DNA of 64,000 bases, taken from contig NZ_JAMTCR010000006.1 in NCBI RefSeq assembly GCF_024171945.1, positions 310,001 to 374,000 of the forward strand, written 5' to 3'. The stretch is from Actinokineospora globicatena. GTDB lineage: Bacteria; Actinomycetota; Actinomycetes; Mycobacteriales; Pseudonocardiaceae. Below are positions 62,507-64,000 of this stretch, in pieces (position 1 is the stretch's first letter; the number at the start of each line of letters is the position of its first letter). The position numbers were made by a program, and so were the translations under genes. Under the pieces are notes generated by a model. That model was not told the DNA's origin, ran no database searches, and saw only the letters and a list, made by a program, of their open reading frames with translations.

Positions 62507-62992
62507 GTAAGCCCTCCAGTCGTCTGTGTTGCCTCACTGCGACACCGACGTTAACGCTCGTTCATAGACCCAAGTGGACTGTTTGCCGGTCGAGCCCACC
62601 ACGGACAGTGATTCCGGACCGAGGTGCCTCGAGGTGCGCTGTTCGTTGTCCAGCAACGATCACCACTGGGCGCCGCCCAAACAGTCGACACGCCCCCGTC
62701 ACACTCCGTGCCCGACTGTGCTTCCCGCCACCGTCGCACCCCCACCACCCGCCTGCACCGTTCGGCGGCACCATCTCGCCCAGCAGCCCACACCGACCGT
62801 CCGGTGCACCCGTCGTCCCGACCGGACCGAATCGGACATCCCACACTGGACACATCCCGCCCAGCGCCCAGAAAGCATTGTGCGAACCGGAGAGCCAACC
62901 GCCATGCGTGTCCGAAGTGTCCGGGTCCACCCCTGTGGACGCGCCGCACGACGGCACCAGATGTGGACTGTCAGCGCGGTGACAGGTTCCTG
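62507..62992. other. Gene-free intergenic stretch
   Basis: 486 bp between two genes on the same strand. Several open frames exist on both strands but none resembles a protein or has a good start. A small hairpin GTCCAC-CCCT-GTGGAC lies near 62930-62941. Nothing else stands out. Confidence 0.4.
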
Positions 62993-63322
62993 TCAGTCCG
63001 ACTTGCCCATGGCCTTGCGAATCTCGGCCAGGCGTGCACGGCCTGCTTCCTCGCGTTCGGCGAGTTGTTCGTCCAGGGACTTCACACTGGGGCCGGTGCC
63101 GCCGAGGCCTGCCAGGTCGGTGGAGCCGGTGGCGGTGGCGGAGCGGGACTCGATGCGGTCGCGGACGTAGTCGAAGGTGGGAACGCCCGCGTCGGTGTAG
63201 TCCGGTTCGAGTGGCGGGGTCGGGATGACGGGGAGGGCGGGCTGGACGGCGCGGCCGGGGTCGGGGGTGTCGACGACCTCGGCGTCCACCACGGTCGGGT
63301 CGTCCTGCTCTGGCGTGTTCAT
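62993..63322 (-). CDS. Short acidic protein of unknown function
   Basis: 109 residues, rich in Asp, Glu and Pro in the first half (MNTPEQDDPTVVDAEVVDT), then a likely helical, charged C-terminus (SLDEQLAEREEAGRARLAEIRKAMG) that could form a coiled coil. No signal peptide or membrane segment. The base composition fits its neighbours. It lies 97 bp downstream of KatG's neighbourhood on the same strand but need not be co-transcribed. I do not recognise the family. Confidence 0.6.
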   Translation of the reverse strand: MNTPEQDDPTVVDAEVVDTPDPGRAVQPALPVIPTPPLEPDYTDAGVPTFDYVRDRIESRSATATGSTDLAGLGGTGPSVKSLDEQLAEREEAGRARLAEIRKAMGKSD

Positions 63323-63419
63323 GGCTGCTCTCTCCGCTCGGCGGGGGATGTCCCCAGCATAGGCGCGAACGCCGACGTGCCCGGGTCCAGTGCGGACCCG
63401 GGCACGTCAGGAGCGCTGC

Positions 63420-64000
<581 letters not shown>

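Noticed and set aside
62562-62957. Open frames in the 62.5-63.0 kb gap
   Set aside because: Multiple overlapping frames on both strands with unlikely Gly/Trp/Cys composition.

Overview
The window is high-GC DNA with GTG and TTG starts, tightly overlapping operons and many actinobacterial gene families: a MEDS/HATPase anti-sigma-type protein, an ECF sigma factor, a StrR/ParB-like regulator, a STAND ATPase, an S33 exopeptidase and catalase-peroxidase. It is best read as chromosome of a filamentous actinomycete, plausibly Pseudonocardiaceae (inference). About 45 protein genes are supported. I see no rRNA, tRNA, CRISPR array, transposase or phage gene.

Layout. (1) 0.3-10.9 kb: MEDS/HATPase regulator, then a compact biosynthesis/uptake locus without an NRPS or PKS. 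It has a P450, two SAM methyltransferases, a fold-type-II PLP enzyme, an ATP-grasp ligase, a complete FecBCD-type metallophore importer and an MFS exporter. It looks like a small amino-acid-derived metallophore pathway. (2) 10.9-13.1 kb: ECF sigma factor, membrane-anchored putative anti-sigma factor and an alpha/beta hydrolase. (3) 13.9-27.7 kb: a substrate-uptake and metabolism regulon. A peptide-type ABC importer (with a permease-ATPase fusion) and its TetR regulator face an O-methyltransferase, an SDR, and an operon of Zn-alcohol dehydrogenase, aldo/keto reductase, two tandem paralogous esterases and a Bcr/CflA exporter. Three promoter regions share a TAGTCTA/TAGACTA operator. (4) 28-40.1 kb: mixed genes, including a saccharopine-dehydrogenase-like protein, a GlxA-type regulator, a four-repeat secreted protein, enolase, an S33 peptidase, a DoxX/MarR pair, an AI-2E transporter, a glycosyltransferase and a large orphan protein.

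(5) 40.2-57.9 kb: the most notable region. A Cy-A-T NRPS with a cysteine-type A domain, an HFCD flavoprotein decarboxylase, a GMC oxidoreductase, a type II thioesterase, an acyl-CoA dehydrogenase, a truncated globin and a GliT/HlmI-type CPYC dithiol oxidase together match the gene content of the holomycin (hlm) dithiolopyrrolone pathway. A second CPYC oxidase beside an ArsR-rhodanese regulator, a StrR-like regulator, a PrmC-like methyltransferase (NSPF motif), a flavin amine oxidase with RidA, and an MFS exporter preceded by a translationally coupled leader ORF flank it. No acyltransferase (HlmA type) is visible. (6) 58-64 kb: a TagF-like protein divergent from a STAND ATPase with TPRs, a small two-repeat secreted protein, a short acidic protein and the C-terminal end of KatG.

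Intergenic DNA is unusually structured. There are three copies of a ~105-bp element (TTATCCACA box plus a conserved TAGACT/GGGACGCCCCCCGGAGAGG core), a ~149-bp long-armed palindrome, a five-copy TTAGGCCAAGAGG array, a perfect 16-bp MarR-type inverted repeat, and several strong terminator hairpins between convergent genes.
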